A stretch of 21,240 bases of DNA from CAYMKL01 sp964390805 (GCA_964390805.1 CAYMKL010000120.1:1-21240), one strand, 5' to 3'. Shown: positions 1-8,179, counted from the stretch's first letter. Translations and numbers: made by a program. Notes: generated from the sequence alone by a model not told the origin.

Positions 1-100
1 TGTTTTTGTCTCGATTTTGCCGATTTGGTCTCTGGTTGCACAATTGTTACGCTAGGTTGACTGCCTTATCCCAAACCCGTAACGCTCCCCAGATTGTGTA

Positions 101-129
101 TTGACTTCTGCCTCAATCTTTGGTATAAT
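101..129 (+). promoter_or_regulatory. Sigma-70-type promoter of the ABC exporter operon
   Basis: A -35 box TTGACT (101-106) and a perfect -10 box TATAAT (124-129) are separated by 17 bases. The bases TGG directly before the -10 box give it an extended -10 character. Transcription would start near 136, leaving a leader of about 220 bases before the ATPase start codon. It is the best promoter match in the window. Confidence 0.75.
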
Positions 130-135
130 AGCCGC

Positions 136-357
136 ATAAATATGAATCGGAGTCTGGCACCATAGCAGCCCTCGTCACAGCAATCGTAGTTCGCCGAGGA
201 GAGTGGTATGAAAGATTGACAGCCGATCCCTATACTGGGAGCGATCCCGGTGGGTGGTCGGCTGTTTGTTAATCCGGGGGCGCAGCTTTCGATTCATAGA
301 CTTACCCATGTGAGATTTAGTCAAGATGTATAGCACACATAGAAAGGGGTACACCCG
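136..357 (+). promoter_or_regulatory. Structured 5' leader with terminator-like hairpin
   Basis: There is no long gene between the promoter and the ABC ATPase. The leader contains a perfect 8-bp stem, ACAGCCGA (219-226) with TCGGCTGT (258-265), followed by TTGTT, which resembles an intrinsic terminator. Inside it TCCC (227-230), GGGA (237-240) and TCCC (245-248) can form competing helices. A tiny ORF, ATG at 141 to TAG at 162-164 (MNRSLAP), lies upstream of the stem. This is compatible with attenuation, but I recognise no known riboswitch class. A ribosome-binding site AAAGGGG (343-349) sits 8 bases before the ATG. Confidence 0.4.
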
Positions 358-1368
358 ATGCCTAACATTCTAGAAGTAGACAACCTTGTGAAAAAGTACG
401 GTGACTTTGAAGCCGTCAAAGGAGTCAGCTTCTCCGTCGAAGAGGGTGAGGTCTTTGGCCTGCTGGGCCCCAACGGCGCCGGCAAGACGCAAACCATCTC
501 CATGCTGACCGGCGTCATTCCGCCCACGTCGGGCACGGCGCGCATCGGCGGCTATGACATCATCAGCCAGATGGACGAGGTCAAGAAGTTCAACGGGCTG
601 GTACCCCAGGACCTGGCCCTCTATCCCACGCTCAGCGCCCGGGCCAACCTCAACTTCTTCGGGCGCATCTATGGCCTGGGCGGCAAGGAGCTCAAAGAAC
701 GTGTGGGTGATGTGCTGCGAATCGTTGCACTGACCGATCGCGCCGACGAAGCCATAGAGAAATACTCGGGCGGGATGAAGCGCCGCATCAACATCGCCGC
801 CGGCCTGGTCCACCAGCCCAAACTTCTGTTTCTGGATGAGCCCACCGTCGGCGTGGACCCCCAAAGCCGCAACCACATCTTTGAGAGCGTGATGCGGCTC
901 AACCGCGAGCGGGGCATGAGCATCGTCTACACCAGCCACTACATGGAAGAAGTGGAGCTGCTGTGCAACCGGGTGGCCATCATAGACCAGGGGGAGATCA
1001 TCGCCCTGGACACGATCAAGAACCTGATCGCCATGCTGGGTGGGGGCGTGATCCACGTTGGCCTGCAACAGGTAGATGACGCGCTGCTGGCTCAACTGAC
1101 GACCTTGCCGGCGGTCAAGCGGGCGACAATCGCGCCGCAGCCAGCCCCACCACCGCCGGCCGAGGGGCAAGAGGCGGCAGTGGCCGAGATCGCGCCGGCT
1201 CCCAGCTACACCCTCGTCAAGATCGAAGCCGAGCACAGCCAGCAGGCTCTGGTCAACATGATCGGCTTTCTCAACGAGCGCAACATCCCCATCGCCTCGC
1301 TGGAGATCCTGGAACCCAACCTGGAGAGCGTCTTTTTGCATCTCACAGGCAAGAAGCTGCGGGAGTGA
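358..1368 (+). CDS. ABC-2 type exporter, ATP-binding protein (DrrA/NatA/YbhF-like)
   Basis: A 336-residue cytoplasmic ATPase that should power the two permeases encoded directly downstream. The nucleotide-binding domain is complete: Walker A GPNGAGKT (residues 37-44), ABC signature YSGGM (136-140), Walker B LLFLDE ending at E161, and the switch histidine in TSHYMEE. The residue after Walker A is Q45, where most relatives have T. The C-terminal 100 residues form the usual accessory domain, but it is interrupted by a Pro/Ala/Glu-rich stretch (PAPPPPAEG and following), probably a flexible loop. Its ribosome-binding site is AAAGGGG. It is followed without a gap by permease 1 and belongs to the promoter at 101. 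Members of this family export drugs, lipids or ions; the substrate cannot be read from the sequence. Confidence 0.93.
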   Translation: MPNILEVDNLVKKYGDFEAVKGVSFSVEEGEVFGLLGPNGAGKTQTISMLTGVIPPTSGTARIGGYDIISQMDEVKKFNGLVPQDLALYPTLSARANLNFFGRIYGLGGKELKERVGDVLRIVALTDRADEAIEKYSGGMKRRINIAAGLVHQPKLLFLDEPTVGVDPQSRNHIFESVMRLNRERGMSIVYTSHYMEEVELLCNRVAIIDQGEIIALDTIKNLIAMLGGGVIHVGLQQVDDALLAQLTTLPAVKRATIAPQPAPPPPAEGQEAAVAEIAPAPSYTLVKIEAEHSQQALVNMIGFLNERNIPIASLEILEPNLESVFLHLTGKKLRE

Positions 1369-1373
1369 AAGCC

Positions 1374-2621
1374 ATGAAATCACTGCACATAGCCCTAAAG
1401 GACATCCAGATCACACTCAAAGACCGGGGGGCCTTGATCAATCTGTTCCTGTTGCCGTTCGTGTTCATCCTCGTGCTCAGCACAGCGATGCAGGGATTCA
1501 TGGGCGGGGACGAGGACGACCTACTCACGTTGCCGGTAGTGAGTCTGGACCCCGGCGGCGAAGCGGCCCAGTCCCTGATTGACGGTCTCGACGGGGCCGG
1601 CGGGATAGAGGTCAAGCTGTATGATGATCAGGCCGAGGCGCAAGTTCTGCTGGAGGATTTTGAGATCGAGCGAGTGCTGACCATCCCGGCCGGCTTTACG
1701 GCTGATATGGCCAACGGCCGCCCGGTGACGCTGCGCCTGGTCAGCCACCCCGACGCAGACGAGACCACGACCGAATCGGTGCTGCGGGTGGTCAACGGCG
1801 TGGGCCGAGGGATGGCACTCCAGACCAGGCTCATCGCTAGCTTTGAGCAGATGGGCACTATGCAAGGGACATCGCCCGCCGAGTCTCAAGTCTTTACGGC
1901 GGAAAGGGTCGTGGCCCAGGCCCAAAGCCAGTTCGAGCGCTCCAAGACATTACCGCTGGTGGCCGTCGAGCAGACGCCGCCTGACAACCTGGGCGAGCGG
2001 GTCGAGGAGCCCAACTCCGTCGAGCAGAACGTGCCCGGTCTCACCATCCTGTTTGTCTTTATGACGGCCCAGGCGACCGCTTTTTCTATCTATCGAGAAA
2101 AGAAAGAGGGCAGCTTCCGCCGTTTGATGGCCGCGCCGATGAGCAAGGCCGCGATGTTGGCCGGCAAGATGATCCCCAACTTCATCATGGGGTTGACCCA
2201 GATCGTGGTGATCTTTGCCGTCAGCATCCTGGTGCTGCCCCTGCTGGGGTTGGATCGTTTGACGCTGGGGAACGACCCACTGGCCTTAGTTGTGGTGTCG
2301 CTGCTGCTGGTGCTCTGCTCCACCGGTTTGGGCATCCTCATCGCTGCTATCGCCCGCACCGAAGGTCAGATCGGTGGATTGGGCGCTTTGGTGCTGTATA
2401 CGATGGGCGCGGTGGGTGGCTGTCTCTTTCCCCCGTTCCTGTTGGGCGGCCTGCTCGACACCATTGGCAAAGGAGTGCCCCACTATTGGGCGGTTCAGGC
2501 CTACCAGGACCTGATCGTCCGCGGGCGGGGCCTGGCCGACGTCACGACCGAGATGCTGGCCCTGCTGGCTTTTACGGGGGTCTTTTTCGTCATCGGCCTG
2601 TGGCGCTTCGAGTTCGACTAG
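1374..2621 (+). CDS. ABC-2 type exporter, permease subunit 1
   Basis: A membrane permease with the ABC2_membrane_3 layout: one N-terminal membrane helix (about residues 20-37), a large hydrophilic domain of about 180 residues outside the membrane, then five C-terminal helices ending in LWRFEFD. A cytoplasmic coupling motif, EKKEGSFRRLMAAP, follows the second helix and recurs in permease 2. I prefer ATG 1374 (415 residues) to GTG 1365 because GGGAG (1361-1365) is spaced 8 bases from it and the protein then begins level with permease 2. The GTG start would overlap the ATPase stop by four bases and cannot be excluded. The pair of related permeases suggests a heterodimeric membrane channel, as in YbhS/YbhR. 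Confidence 0.9.
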   Translation: MKSLHIALKDIQITLKDRGALINLFLLPFVFILVLSTAMQGFMGGDEDDLLTLPVVSLDPGGEAAQSLIDGLDGAGGIEVKLYDDQAEAQVLLEDFEIERVLTIPAGFTADMANGRPVTLRLVSHPDADETTTESVLRVVNGVGRGMALQTRLIASFEQMGTMQGTSPAESQVFTAERVVAQAQSQFERSKTLPLVAVEQTPPDNLGERVEEPNSVEQNVPGLTILFVFMTAQATAFSIYREKKEGSFRRLMAAPMSKAAMLAGKMIPNFIMGLTQIVVIFAVSILVLPLLGLDRLTLGNDPLALVVVSLLLVLCSTGLGILIAAIARTEGQIGGLGALVLYTMGAVGGCLFPPFLLGGLLDTIGKGVPHYWAVQAYQDLIVRGRGLADVTTEMLALLAFTGVFFVIGLWRFEFD

Positions 2622-2627
2622 CCTTTT

Positions 2628-2695
2628 GCCACGAATTTCACGAATTCTCACCAATTCATTTGATCTTGTTCGTGTCAATTCGTGTCATTAGTGGC
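2628..2695. repeat. Palindromic repeat between the two exporter permeases
   Basis: An imperfect inverted repeat. The left arm begins GCCACGAATTTCACGAATT (from 2628) and the right arm ends AATTCGTGTCATTAGTGGC (to 2695), giving a long hairpin. It fills almost the whole gap between the permease genes and stops just before the ribosome-binding site of permease 2. It has the character of the CACGAATT palindrome family that is repeated in many environmental bacterial genomes. It could act as an mRNA stability or translation-ratio element. Confidence 0.75.
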
Positions 2696-2719
2696 AGATA
2701 GAACTAGAGGAGAGCAACC

Positions 2720-3937
2720 ATGATTAAGAACGCTTTAGCAGTAGCCTGGAAAGAGTTACAGGTTCTCTTCAAGGATCGGGGACAGTTGGCGGTGCTCTTT
2801 TTGATGCCGGTTATGTTCGCCTCCGTCATTGGCTCGATCTCGGGCGGGGGCACGCCGGGGCTTGCCGTCTACCTGGTAAACCAGGACACGGGTCCGCACA
2901 GTGCTCAGATAGTCGAGACACTCCACGGGATTGAGGCGTTGCGCATCGAAGAATTGGACACGGTCGGAGAGGCTGACAAGCAAGTGGCCGACGGGGAGGC
3001 GTTGGCCGCCATCGTCATCCCGCCCGATTTCAGTCAAAAGGTGGACGCCTTTGAGCCAACCAGGGTCCGGGTGATCGTGGACCCGGCCCAGCAGCAGTAC
3101 GGGGGCATCATCACCGGGGTCGTGAACGAGGTGGTGACGCCGGTGATCTATCAGGGCGAGATCCGGTATGGGATCCGAACCGTCATGGACGAGTCGGGGG
3201 CCTTTGACAAGGCTGACCCTCAAGTGCGGAGTGCGGTGGAGGCGCAAACCATGGGGGTCGTCATGACCCAGTTGGCCGAGATGTTCGAGAATCCCCAGAT
3301 CACCGTGACGGGGGAGGATCTGGAAGGGGTCAAGACGCAGAGCCTGGACAGCGCTTACAGCTACTACATGCCCTCCTACGCCGTGATGTTTGCCTTTTTC
3401 ATCGTGGGTACTATCGCCGTTTCGCTCCTGACCGAAAAAGAGGAAGGTACGTTTCGTCGCCTGTTGGCCTCGCCTCTCCATCGGGGTTCGATCATCGCTG
3501 GCAAGATGCTGGCCTATATGCTGGTGGTGGGCTTGCAGGTGCTGCTCGTGTTGGGCGTGGGGAATGTCTTCTTTGACATACCACTGGGCGACTCGCCCCT
3601 CGGGTTGGCTCTGATCACACTGACACTGGCGCTGGCCGCGGCCTCGCTGGGCATGTTAGTGGGGTCGTTGGCCCGGACGCGCAGCCAGGCGGACGGGGTC
3701 GGTTTTGTTATCTCAATCGTGCTGGGAGCTGTGGGTGGCTCCATCATTGGCCTCCCTGATGAAGGCTTTCTGCACGTGCTGTCCCAGTTCACGCCGCACT
3801 CCCACGCCATCGAGGGCTACCTCAAGTTGATGAGCCAGGGCGCCGATGTGGTGGAGGTGCTGCCTCAGGTGGGCCTGCTGGCTGGAGTGGGAGTTTTGTT
3901 CTTCCTGATCGCCATGTGGCGCTTCAAGTTTGAGTAG
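2720..3937 (+). CDS. ABC-2 type exporter, permease subunit 2
   Basis: A 405-residue membrane permease paralogous to the preceding gene. The N terminus (WKELQVLFKDRG) matches the first permease (LKDIQITLKDRG). It is followed by one helix, a soluble domain of about 200 residues, the coupling motif EKEEGTFRRLLASP, five further helices and the shared terminal motif MWRFKFE. A strong ribosome-binding site, AGAGGAGA (2706-2713), precedes the ATG. It lies 98 bases after permease 1, with a palindromic repeat between them, and is the last gene of the operon before the terminator at 4047. It should pair with permease 1 around the ATPase; the substrate is unknown. Confidence 0.9.
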   Translation: MIKNALAVAWKELQVLFKDRGQLAVLFLMPVMFASVIGSISGGGTPGLAVYLVNQDTGPHSAQIVETLHGIEALRIEELDTVGEADKQVADGEALAAIVIPPDFSQKVDAFEPTRVRVIVDPAQQQYGGIITGVVNEVVTPVIYQGEIRYGIRTVMDESGAFDKADPQVRSAVEAQTMGVVMTQLAEMFENPQITVTGEDLEGVKTQSLDSAYSYYMPSYAVMFAFFIVGTIAVSLLTEKEEGTFRRLLASPLHRGSIIAGKMLAYMLVVGLQVLLVLGVGNVFFDIPLGDSPLGLALITLTLALAAASLGMLVGSLARTRSQADGVGFVISIVLGAVGGSIIGLPDEGFLHVLSQFTPHSHAIEGYLKLMSQGADVVEVLPQVGLLAGVGVLFFLIAMWRFKFE

Positions 3938-4046
3938 TGACACCCCAGGTCGTGTCAGTGGGCGTCTCGGAGACAGCAGATCAAGAGGCTGCGACACAGT
4001 AGCCTGCTGTGAAGATCCAAGAACAGTCCAAAATCCCAATCCCAAG

Positions 4047-4076
4047 ACTCCCCGGTTGACCATTGCGCCGGGGAGT
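4047..4076 (+). terminator. Intrinsic terminator of the ABC exporter operon
   Basis: A perfect 9-bp stem, ACTCCCCGG (4047-4055) with CCGGGGAGT (4068-4076), a 12-base loop and a short pyrimidine tail (TTTCCTG). It lies 110 bases after the last exporter gene and 36 bases before the next promoter. Confidence 0.75.
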
Positions 4077-4111
4077 TTCCTGTGTGTACGCACTCGGGCA
4101 ACTTAACGATG

Positions 4112-4140
4112 TTGCAGGGATGGAATAGATGTGGTAGAAT
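4112..4140 (+). promoter_or_regulatory. Promoter of the peptide importer operon
   Basis: TTGCAG (4112-4117), a 17-base spacer, then TAGAAT (4135-4140) with an extended TGG before the -10 box. The predicted start near 4147 leaves a very short leader ahead of the ribosome-binding site GAAGGGAGGAA (4155-4165). The 29-base promoter matches that of the MalT-like regulator at 8151-8179 at 23 positions, including GATGTGGTA. Confidence 0.7.
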
Positions 4141-4171
4141 TTGGGAGCGCAACTGAAGGGAGGAACCCGAA

Positions 4172-5815
4172 ATGCCGTGCAAAAGACTGAGTGCTGCGAC
4201 GGCCGTCTTGACGGCAGTCATCCTCATTTTGGTGGCCTGCGTCACACCAAGCCCTGAAAAGGTAGAGATCGTCGCCACGGCTACGCCGAGGCCTCCAGTT
4301 GAAGCACGGGAATGTGAGTGCGGGTTTGATGTGATCATCGGCCAGAACGCGGATACCGTGAGCGTGAACCCCATCCTGGCACGGGATCTCGACGGGTTCT
4401 GGCGCACCCACATGTTGTTCGACAGCCTGATCCATCTCGATCCCACGACCAGCGAGCCGCTGCCGCACCTGGCCCAGTCGTGGGAGATTTCCGAGGGCAG
4501 GACGACTTACACCTTCCACCTGACCGATGCCGACGTGTGTTGGCATGATGGGGAGCTTTTCACCGTCGAGGACATCGAGTTCACGGTGATGGAGATTCTG
4601 AAGCCCAGCTACACCGGCGTTCTTCAGCAGCGGTTTGCAGACCTGCTAGGCGCCGACAAGGTGATCGCAGGAGATGTGACTTCTCTGGAAGGGTTCCAGA
4701 TCATTGATGCCAAGACCGTGCAGTTCAAGTTGAACAAGCCCAATGCGCCCTTCCTGGCCACAGCGATCTTCGATCTCAAGTTCCTTCCCAAGCACCTTCT
4801 GGAGGGACAGGAGATCACGGACGACCTTCCCTACAATCAGGCACCCATCGGCACGGGGCCCTACAAGCTCAAGGAATGGGACAAGGGGAACCGTATGGTG
4901 TTGGAGTGGAACCCCGACTACTGGGGCGAGAAGCCGTGCGCCAAGACGATCACCTCTCTGGTGATTCCGGACATGCAAGCCATAGCGGCCGCGTTGGAGG
5001 CAGGTGACATCCACATGACGCTGATGTCACCCCCGACCGAGGTGCCGCGCCTGGCGAAGGTGGAAGCCCTGACCTTCTACAAGCAACCACCCATCGCAGC
5101 CGAGACGTTGTGGTTCAACCTGGATCACCCGATCCTCCAGGACTCGCGGGTACGCCAGGCCATCGCCCAGGCCATTGACGTCCAGGGCTTCACGGAAGGC
5201 GTGCTGCAAGGGACCACCGATCCGGCCAATGCGCACATCACCACCGCCAGTTGGGCGTGGGACCCGGCCGCCAAGCTGCCTGAGTATGATCTTGAAGCGG
5301 CCAAGACGCTGTTAGCGGAGGCGGGCTATGCGGACGGGTTCAAGATCAAGCTGGCCTGTAACCAGGGAAACTTCTTCCGCGAGCACTTCGTGGAATTCGC
5401 TCAGGCGGAACTGGCCAAACTGGGAATCGAGGTCGAGGTCGAGAAAATCGAGTGGACGACCTTCTATGGGAATGCCCTCCAGCGCAAGTTTGAGATGATG
5501 ATCATGAACGGGCCGATAGCGGTGGCGGATCCGGATGCGACGGTTGACTACTTCCACACGGGCGGCCCCAACAACTACTCCAGCTACAGCCATCCTGAGG
5601 TAGACCCTCTGCTGGAGGAGGCGCGGCTGACACCTGACCTGGAGAGCCGCAAGACTCTGTACCACACGATTACCGAGCTCGTCAATCAGGATCTGCCCTC
5701 GCTTCCGGTCTTCTGGCGGCCCAACCCAATGCTTGCCCAGGCCAGGTTCAAGAACGTAGTTCCTTCTGCACTTCACACGTACGGTGGCATTCACATGTGG
5801 TGTCAGAAACCGTGA
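4172..5815 (+). CDS. ABC importer substrate-binding lipoprotein, family 5 (peptide type)
   Basis: A 547-residue extracytoplasmic solute-binding protein of the family 5 (DppA/OppA) type. It has a lipoprotein signal peptide with lipobox LVAC (acylated Cys23), then a Thr/Pro linker to about residue 45 and the binding domain. Family-typical stretches are visible: LAQSWEIS.GRTTYTFHLTDADVCWHDGE, PIGTGPYKLKEWDKGN, and RVRQAIAQAIDVQGF. Three non-signal cysteines (C48, C50 and C544 near the C terminus) are unusual and might form a disulfide. It is the first gene of an operon with DppB- and DppC-like permeases. Family 5 members bind peptides, nickel, haem or oligosaccharides, so 'peptide' is the default rather than a proven ligand. 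Confidence 0.92.
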   Translation: MPCKRLSAATAVLTAVILILVACVTPSPEKVEIVATATPRPPVEARECECGFDVIIGQNADTVSVNPILARDLDGFWRTHMLFDSLIHLDPTTSEPLPHLAQSWEISEGRTTYTFHLTDADVCWHDGELFTVEDIEFTVMEILKPSYTGVLQQRFADLLGADKVIAGDVTSLEGFQIIDAKTVQFKLNKPNAPFLATAIFDLKFLPKHLLEGQEITDDLPYNQAPIGTGPYKLKEWDKGNRMVLEWNPDYWGEKPCAKTITSLVIPDMQAIAAALEAGDIHMTLMSPPTEVPRLAKVEALTFYKQPPIAAETLWFNLDHPILQDSRVRQAIAQAIDVQGFTEGVLQGTTDPANAHITTASWAWDPAAKLPEYDLEAAKTLLAEAGYADGFKIKLACNQGNFFREHFVEFAQAELAKLGIEVEVEKIEWTTFYGNALQRKFEMMIMNGPIAVADPDATVDYFHTGGPNNYSSYSHPEVDPLLEEARLTPDLESRKTLYHTITELVNQDLPSLPVFWRPNPMLAQARFKNVVPSALHTYGGIHMWCQKP

Positions 5816-5845
5816 TTCGTGATGCATAATGCGTGATTGAGTCTT

Positions 5846-6811
5846 ATGGGCCTTCAGAGCTACATTCTCCGGCGAATCCTCATCATAATCCCCCTACTCC
5901 TGGGACTCAGCCTCCTGGTCTTTGCGCTCATCCACCTGGCCCCAGGCGATCCCACGGTTTTCTACGTGCCCCCAGAACTCTCTGCGGGCGTGGATCCCGC
6001 CATCCGGCTGAGGGTCATGGCCAGGCTGGGTCTGGATCAACCGCTGCCTGTCCAGTACATCCGCTGGCTGAGCAGTGCCCTCCGGGGAGATTTCGGTTTT
6101 GCCTATGGCTATGGAGAGCCGGTTCTGCGCCTGATAGGTTCCCACGTGTCCGCCACAGCGCAGTTGCAGTTGAGCGCGCTGATGTTGGCTTTGGTCGTGG
6201 CCATCCCCATCGGCATCCTCTCAGCCACCCGCCAGTATTCCCTGCTGGACAACGTGGTCACGGTTCTGGCTTTCTTCGGCCTATCGCTGCCCAACTTCTG
6301 GTTTGCCCTGCTGCTGATGTTTCTTTTCGCCGTCAGATTGAATGTGCTGCCGGCGATTGGGGCCGGGATGGACAAGTCGCTCGTCCAGAGATTGCCCTAC
6401 TTTGTGATGCCCACTGTAGTCTTGGCCCTCAATTACGCTGCGGTTTATGTCCGTTTCATGCGTTCTGCCATGCTGGAAGTGATAAGGCAGGACTACATCA
6501 CCACAGCGCTGGCCAAAGGGCTCAAGGAATCAACCATCCTGTTTCGGCACGCTCTGAAGAACGCGATTCTGCCCGTGATCACTGTCGTTGGGATGTCCAT
6601 TCCGCGTCTGCTGGGCGGTTCCATCATCGTGGAGAGCATCTTTGCCTGGCCGGGGATTGGGCGACTGGGCTATGATGCCGTACTCCGACGGGACTACCCC
6701 ACCATCATGGCGTTGACCATGTTGACCGCTACGTTTGTGATGGTCGTCAACCTGGTGGTGGACATTCTCTACTCTGTCGTTGACCCGCGCATTGCGTTTT
6801 CTGGCGAGTGA
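5846..6811 (+). CDS. ABC importer permease, DppB/OppB family
   Basis: A 321-residue integral membrane permease with six expected helices. The N terminus LRRILIIIPLLLGLSLLVFALIHL is typical of the DppB family, as is the LAPGDP segment after it. The EAA-type ATPase-coupling loop is visible as TALAKGLKESTILFRHALKNAILP, and the end reads ILYSVVDPRI as in DppB. I chose ATG 5846; a TTG at 5837 would add three residues and neither has a clear ribosome-binding site, so translation may be coupled to the upstream gene, which ends 30 bases before. It forms a heterodimer with the DppC-like protein at 6989 and receives substrate from the binding protein at 4172. Confidence 0.92.
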   Translation: MGLQSYILRRILIIIPLLLGLSLLVFALIHLAPGDPTVFYVPPELSAGVDPAIRLRVMARLGLDQPLPVQYIRWLSSALRGDFGFAYGYGEPVLRLIGSHVSATAQLQLSALMLALVVAIPIGILSATRQYSLLDNVVTVLAFFGLSLPNFWFALLLMFLFAVRLNVLPAIGAGMDKSLVQRLPYFVMPTVVLALNYAAVYVRFMRSAMLEVIRQDYITTALAKGLKESTILFRHALKNAILPVITVVGMSIPRLLGGSIIVESIFAWPGIGRLGYDAVLRRDYPTIMALTMLTATFVMVVNLVVDILYSVVDPRIAFSGE

Positions 6812-6880
6812 CTGCCCATCCTCCCGCAGGTTGGTAGCCAGCCTCTAGCCCAGGGTCACTAACGTTTTGCGCCGCATCGC

Positions 6881-6980
6881 CCTGAGCTAAAGCTCTGGGC
6901 TGAAAGAACGAAGCCCTCTGGGCTGCGATCAGCCCCGAAGGGGCTTTGTTCTCTCAGCGCGGGGACTTCAGCCCCGCGCG
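6881..6980. repeat. Large palindromic repeat between the importer permeases
   Basis: An extended imperfect hairpin lies in the 177-base gap between the two permease genes. It includes AGAACGAAGCCC (6905-6916) facing GGGCTTTGTTCT, an inner TGGGCT/AGCCC pair, and an outer segment of GCTCTGGGCTGA type facing CTTCAGCCCCG. It ends about 9 bases before the next start codon, where no good ribosome-binding site is visible. It could reduce or tune expression of the second permease. Confidence 0.7.
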
Positions 6981-6988
6981 AGCTTGAT

Positions 6989-7879
6989 ATGGGAAAACGA
7001 GCTACAAGTCAAACCGGAATTGACACTCACCACGTCAGCAACATGGCCCGTGCCTGGCAGATGTTTCGTCGCCATCGCCTGGCGCTGGTGGGGTTAATGG
7101 CTGTCATACTCATCACCTTGCTAGCTGTGCTAGGGCCACAGATTGCGCCCTACGATCCGGCCGAGCAGAATGTGCGCCAAAGCGTGCATCCGCCCAGCGC
7201 CGAGCATTGGTTGGGAACGGATCAATATGGACGCGACGTTTTCAGCCGCATTCTCGTCGGCAGCCGGGTTTCGCTGTCCGTGGCGATGGTCTCTGTGGTG
7301 ATTCTCGTTGCCGTTGGGGTTGCCGTGGGTGCTTTGGCAGGCTACAAACGCCAGTGGGATGGGCCTCTGATGCGCTTGGTGGACATCATGATGTCCATTC
7401 CGGGGTTCTTCTTGCTGTTGACCATCGTGGCTCTCTTCGGCCCTAGCTTGCTCAACACCATGCTGGTCATCGGTCTCACCGGTTGGATGGGCATGGCTCG
7501 TCTGGTGCGTGGGCAGTTCCTATCGCTGCGCGAGAGTGAGTTCATCGAAGCTGCCCACTGCCTTGGTGCGCCTGGCTGGAGGATCGTCGTCCATCACCTG
7601 TTGCCCAACACCTTGCCGGTGATCATCGTGCAAGCCACGTTGTTCATGTCCCAGGCCATCCTCATCGAGAGCAGCCTCAGCTACCTGGGCCTGGGTGCGC
7701 AGCCCCCCACACCGAGCTGGGGCATCATGCTCAGCCAGGGCCGCGACTACATGCGCCAGGCACCGTGGGGCACTTTCTTCCCTGGGTTGGCTATCTTTGT
7801 CACCGTCATGGCTTTCAATCTGTTGGGAGACGGGTTGCGCGACGCATTAGACCCCCGCTTGCGCGGTCGTTGGGGCTAG
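6989..7879 (+). CDS. ABC importer permease, DppC/OppC family
   Basis: A 296-residue integral membrane permease. It carries the DppC/OppC N-terminal signature (LGPQIAPYDP, then HWLGTDQYGRDVFSRI), a coupling loop EAAHCLGAPGWRIVVHHLLPN, and the C-terminal segment SYLGLGAQPPTPSWG followed by LGDGLRDALDPRLRG. About five to six helices are expected. An internal ATG at 7043 is an alternative start (MARAWQMFRRHRLALVG), and neither start has a convincing ribosome-binding site. It completes the membrane channel with the DppB-like protein. No DppD/DppF ATPase genes follow, so the ATPases must be encoded elsewhere or shared with another importer. Confidence 0.92.
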   Translation: MGKRATSQTGIDTHHVSNMARAWQMFRRHRLALVGLMAVILITLLAVLGPQIAPYDPAEQNVRQSVHPPSAEHWLGTDQYGRDVFSRILVGSRVSLSVAMVSVVILVAVGVAVGALAGYKRQWDGPLMRLVDIMMSIPGFFLLLTIVALFGPSLLNTMLVIGLTGWMGMARLVRGQFLSLRESEFIEAAHCLGAPGWRIVVHHLLPNTLPVIIVQATLFMSQAILIESSLSYLGLGAQPPTPSWGIMLSQGRDYMRQAPWGTFFPGLAIFVTVMAFNLLGDGLRDALDPRLRGRWG

Positions 7880-7918
7880 CATCATTCCCAGAGAGGAGAC
7901 TGGGATGGTGAAGGGTTT

Positions 7919-7990
7919 GAATCGCTGAGACGCTGAGACCGCTGATTACGCTGAAAAGAGACTCAGCGGTTTCAGCGGAGTCAGCGGTTC
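7919..7990. repeat. CGCTGA palindromic repeat
   Basis: The left arm (7919-7945) has three copies of CGCTGA and the right arm (7963-7990) has three copies of TCAGCG, forming a long imperfect hairpin. A weaker set of similar motifs (ATCCGCTG) continues to about 8028, and a small stem CACTGAA/TTCAGTG lies at 8046-8064. No gene is visible in 7880-8150. Confidence 0.75.
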
Positions 7991-8110
7991 AGGAGCGGGT
8001 ATCCAATTATCCGCTGTTCATCCGCTGCGGCAAGAGGAGTCATCGCACTGAAAGGGCTTCAGTGATCTCAGACGTTCCCGTAGGGTCAGTGGTTCATGGA
8101 TCTATCTAAG

Positions 8111-8142
8111 GCGCCCGGCTCTCTGAGGACCGGGCGCTTTTT
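8111..8142 (+). terminator. Intrinsic terminator of the importer operon
   Basis: A perfect GC-rich 8-bp stem, GCGCCCGG (8111-8118) with CCGGGCGC (8130-8137), an 11-base loop and a TTTTT tail (8138-8142). It separates the importer operon from the regulator promoter that starts 9 bases later. Confidence 0.88.
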
Positions 8143-8150
8143 CGTAGACA

Positions 8151-8179
8151 TTGCGAGAATAGAAAAGATGTGGTAAAAT
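8151..8179 (+). promoter_or_regulatory. Promoter of MalT-like regulator 1
   Basis: TTGCGA (8151-8156), a 17-base spacer and TAAAAT (8174-8179) with an extended TGG. The predicted start is near 8186. Because the -10 box covers the GTG at 8170, that upstream in-frame start cannot be used from this promoter, which supports ATG 8242. It is strikingly similar to the promoter at 4112-4140. Confidence 0.72.

Noticed and set aside
370..1383. Long minus-strand ORF (337 residues)
   Set aside because: It lies opposite the ABC ATPase, which has every motif of its family; the antisense frame is open only because of high GC content.
5833..6675. Plus-strand ORF of 280 residues in another frame
   Set aside because: It overlaps the DppB-like permease, which matches its family along its length; the alternative product is rich in Pro/His/Arg and looks like a frame shadow.
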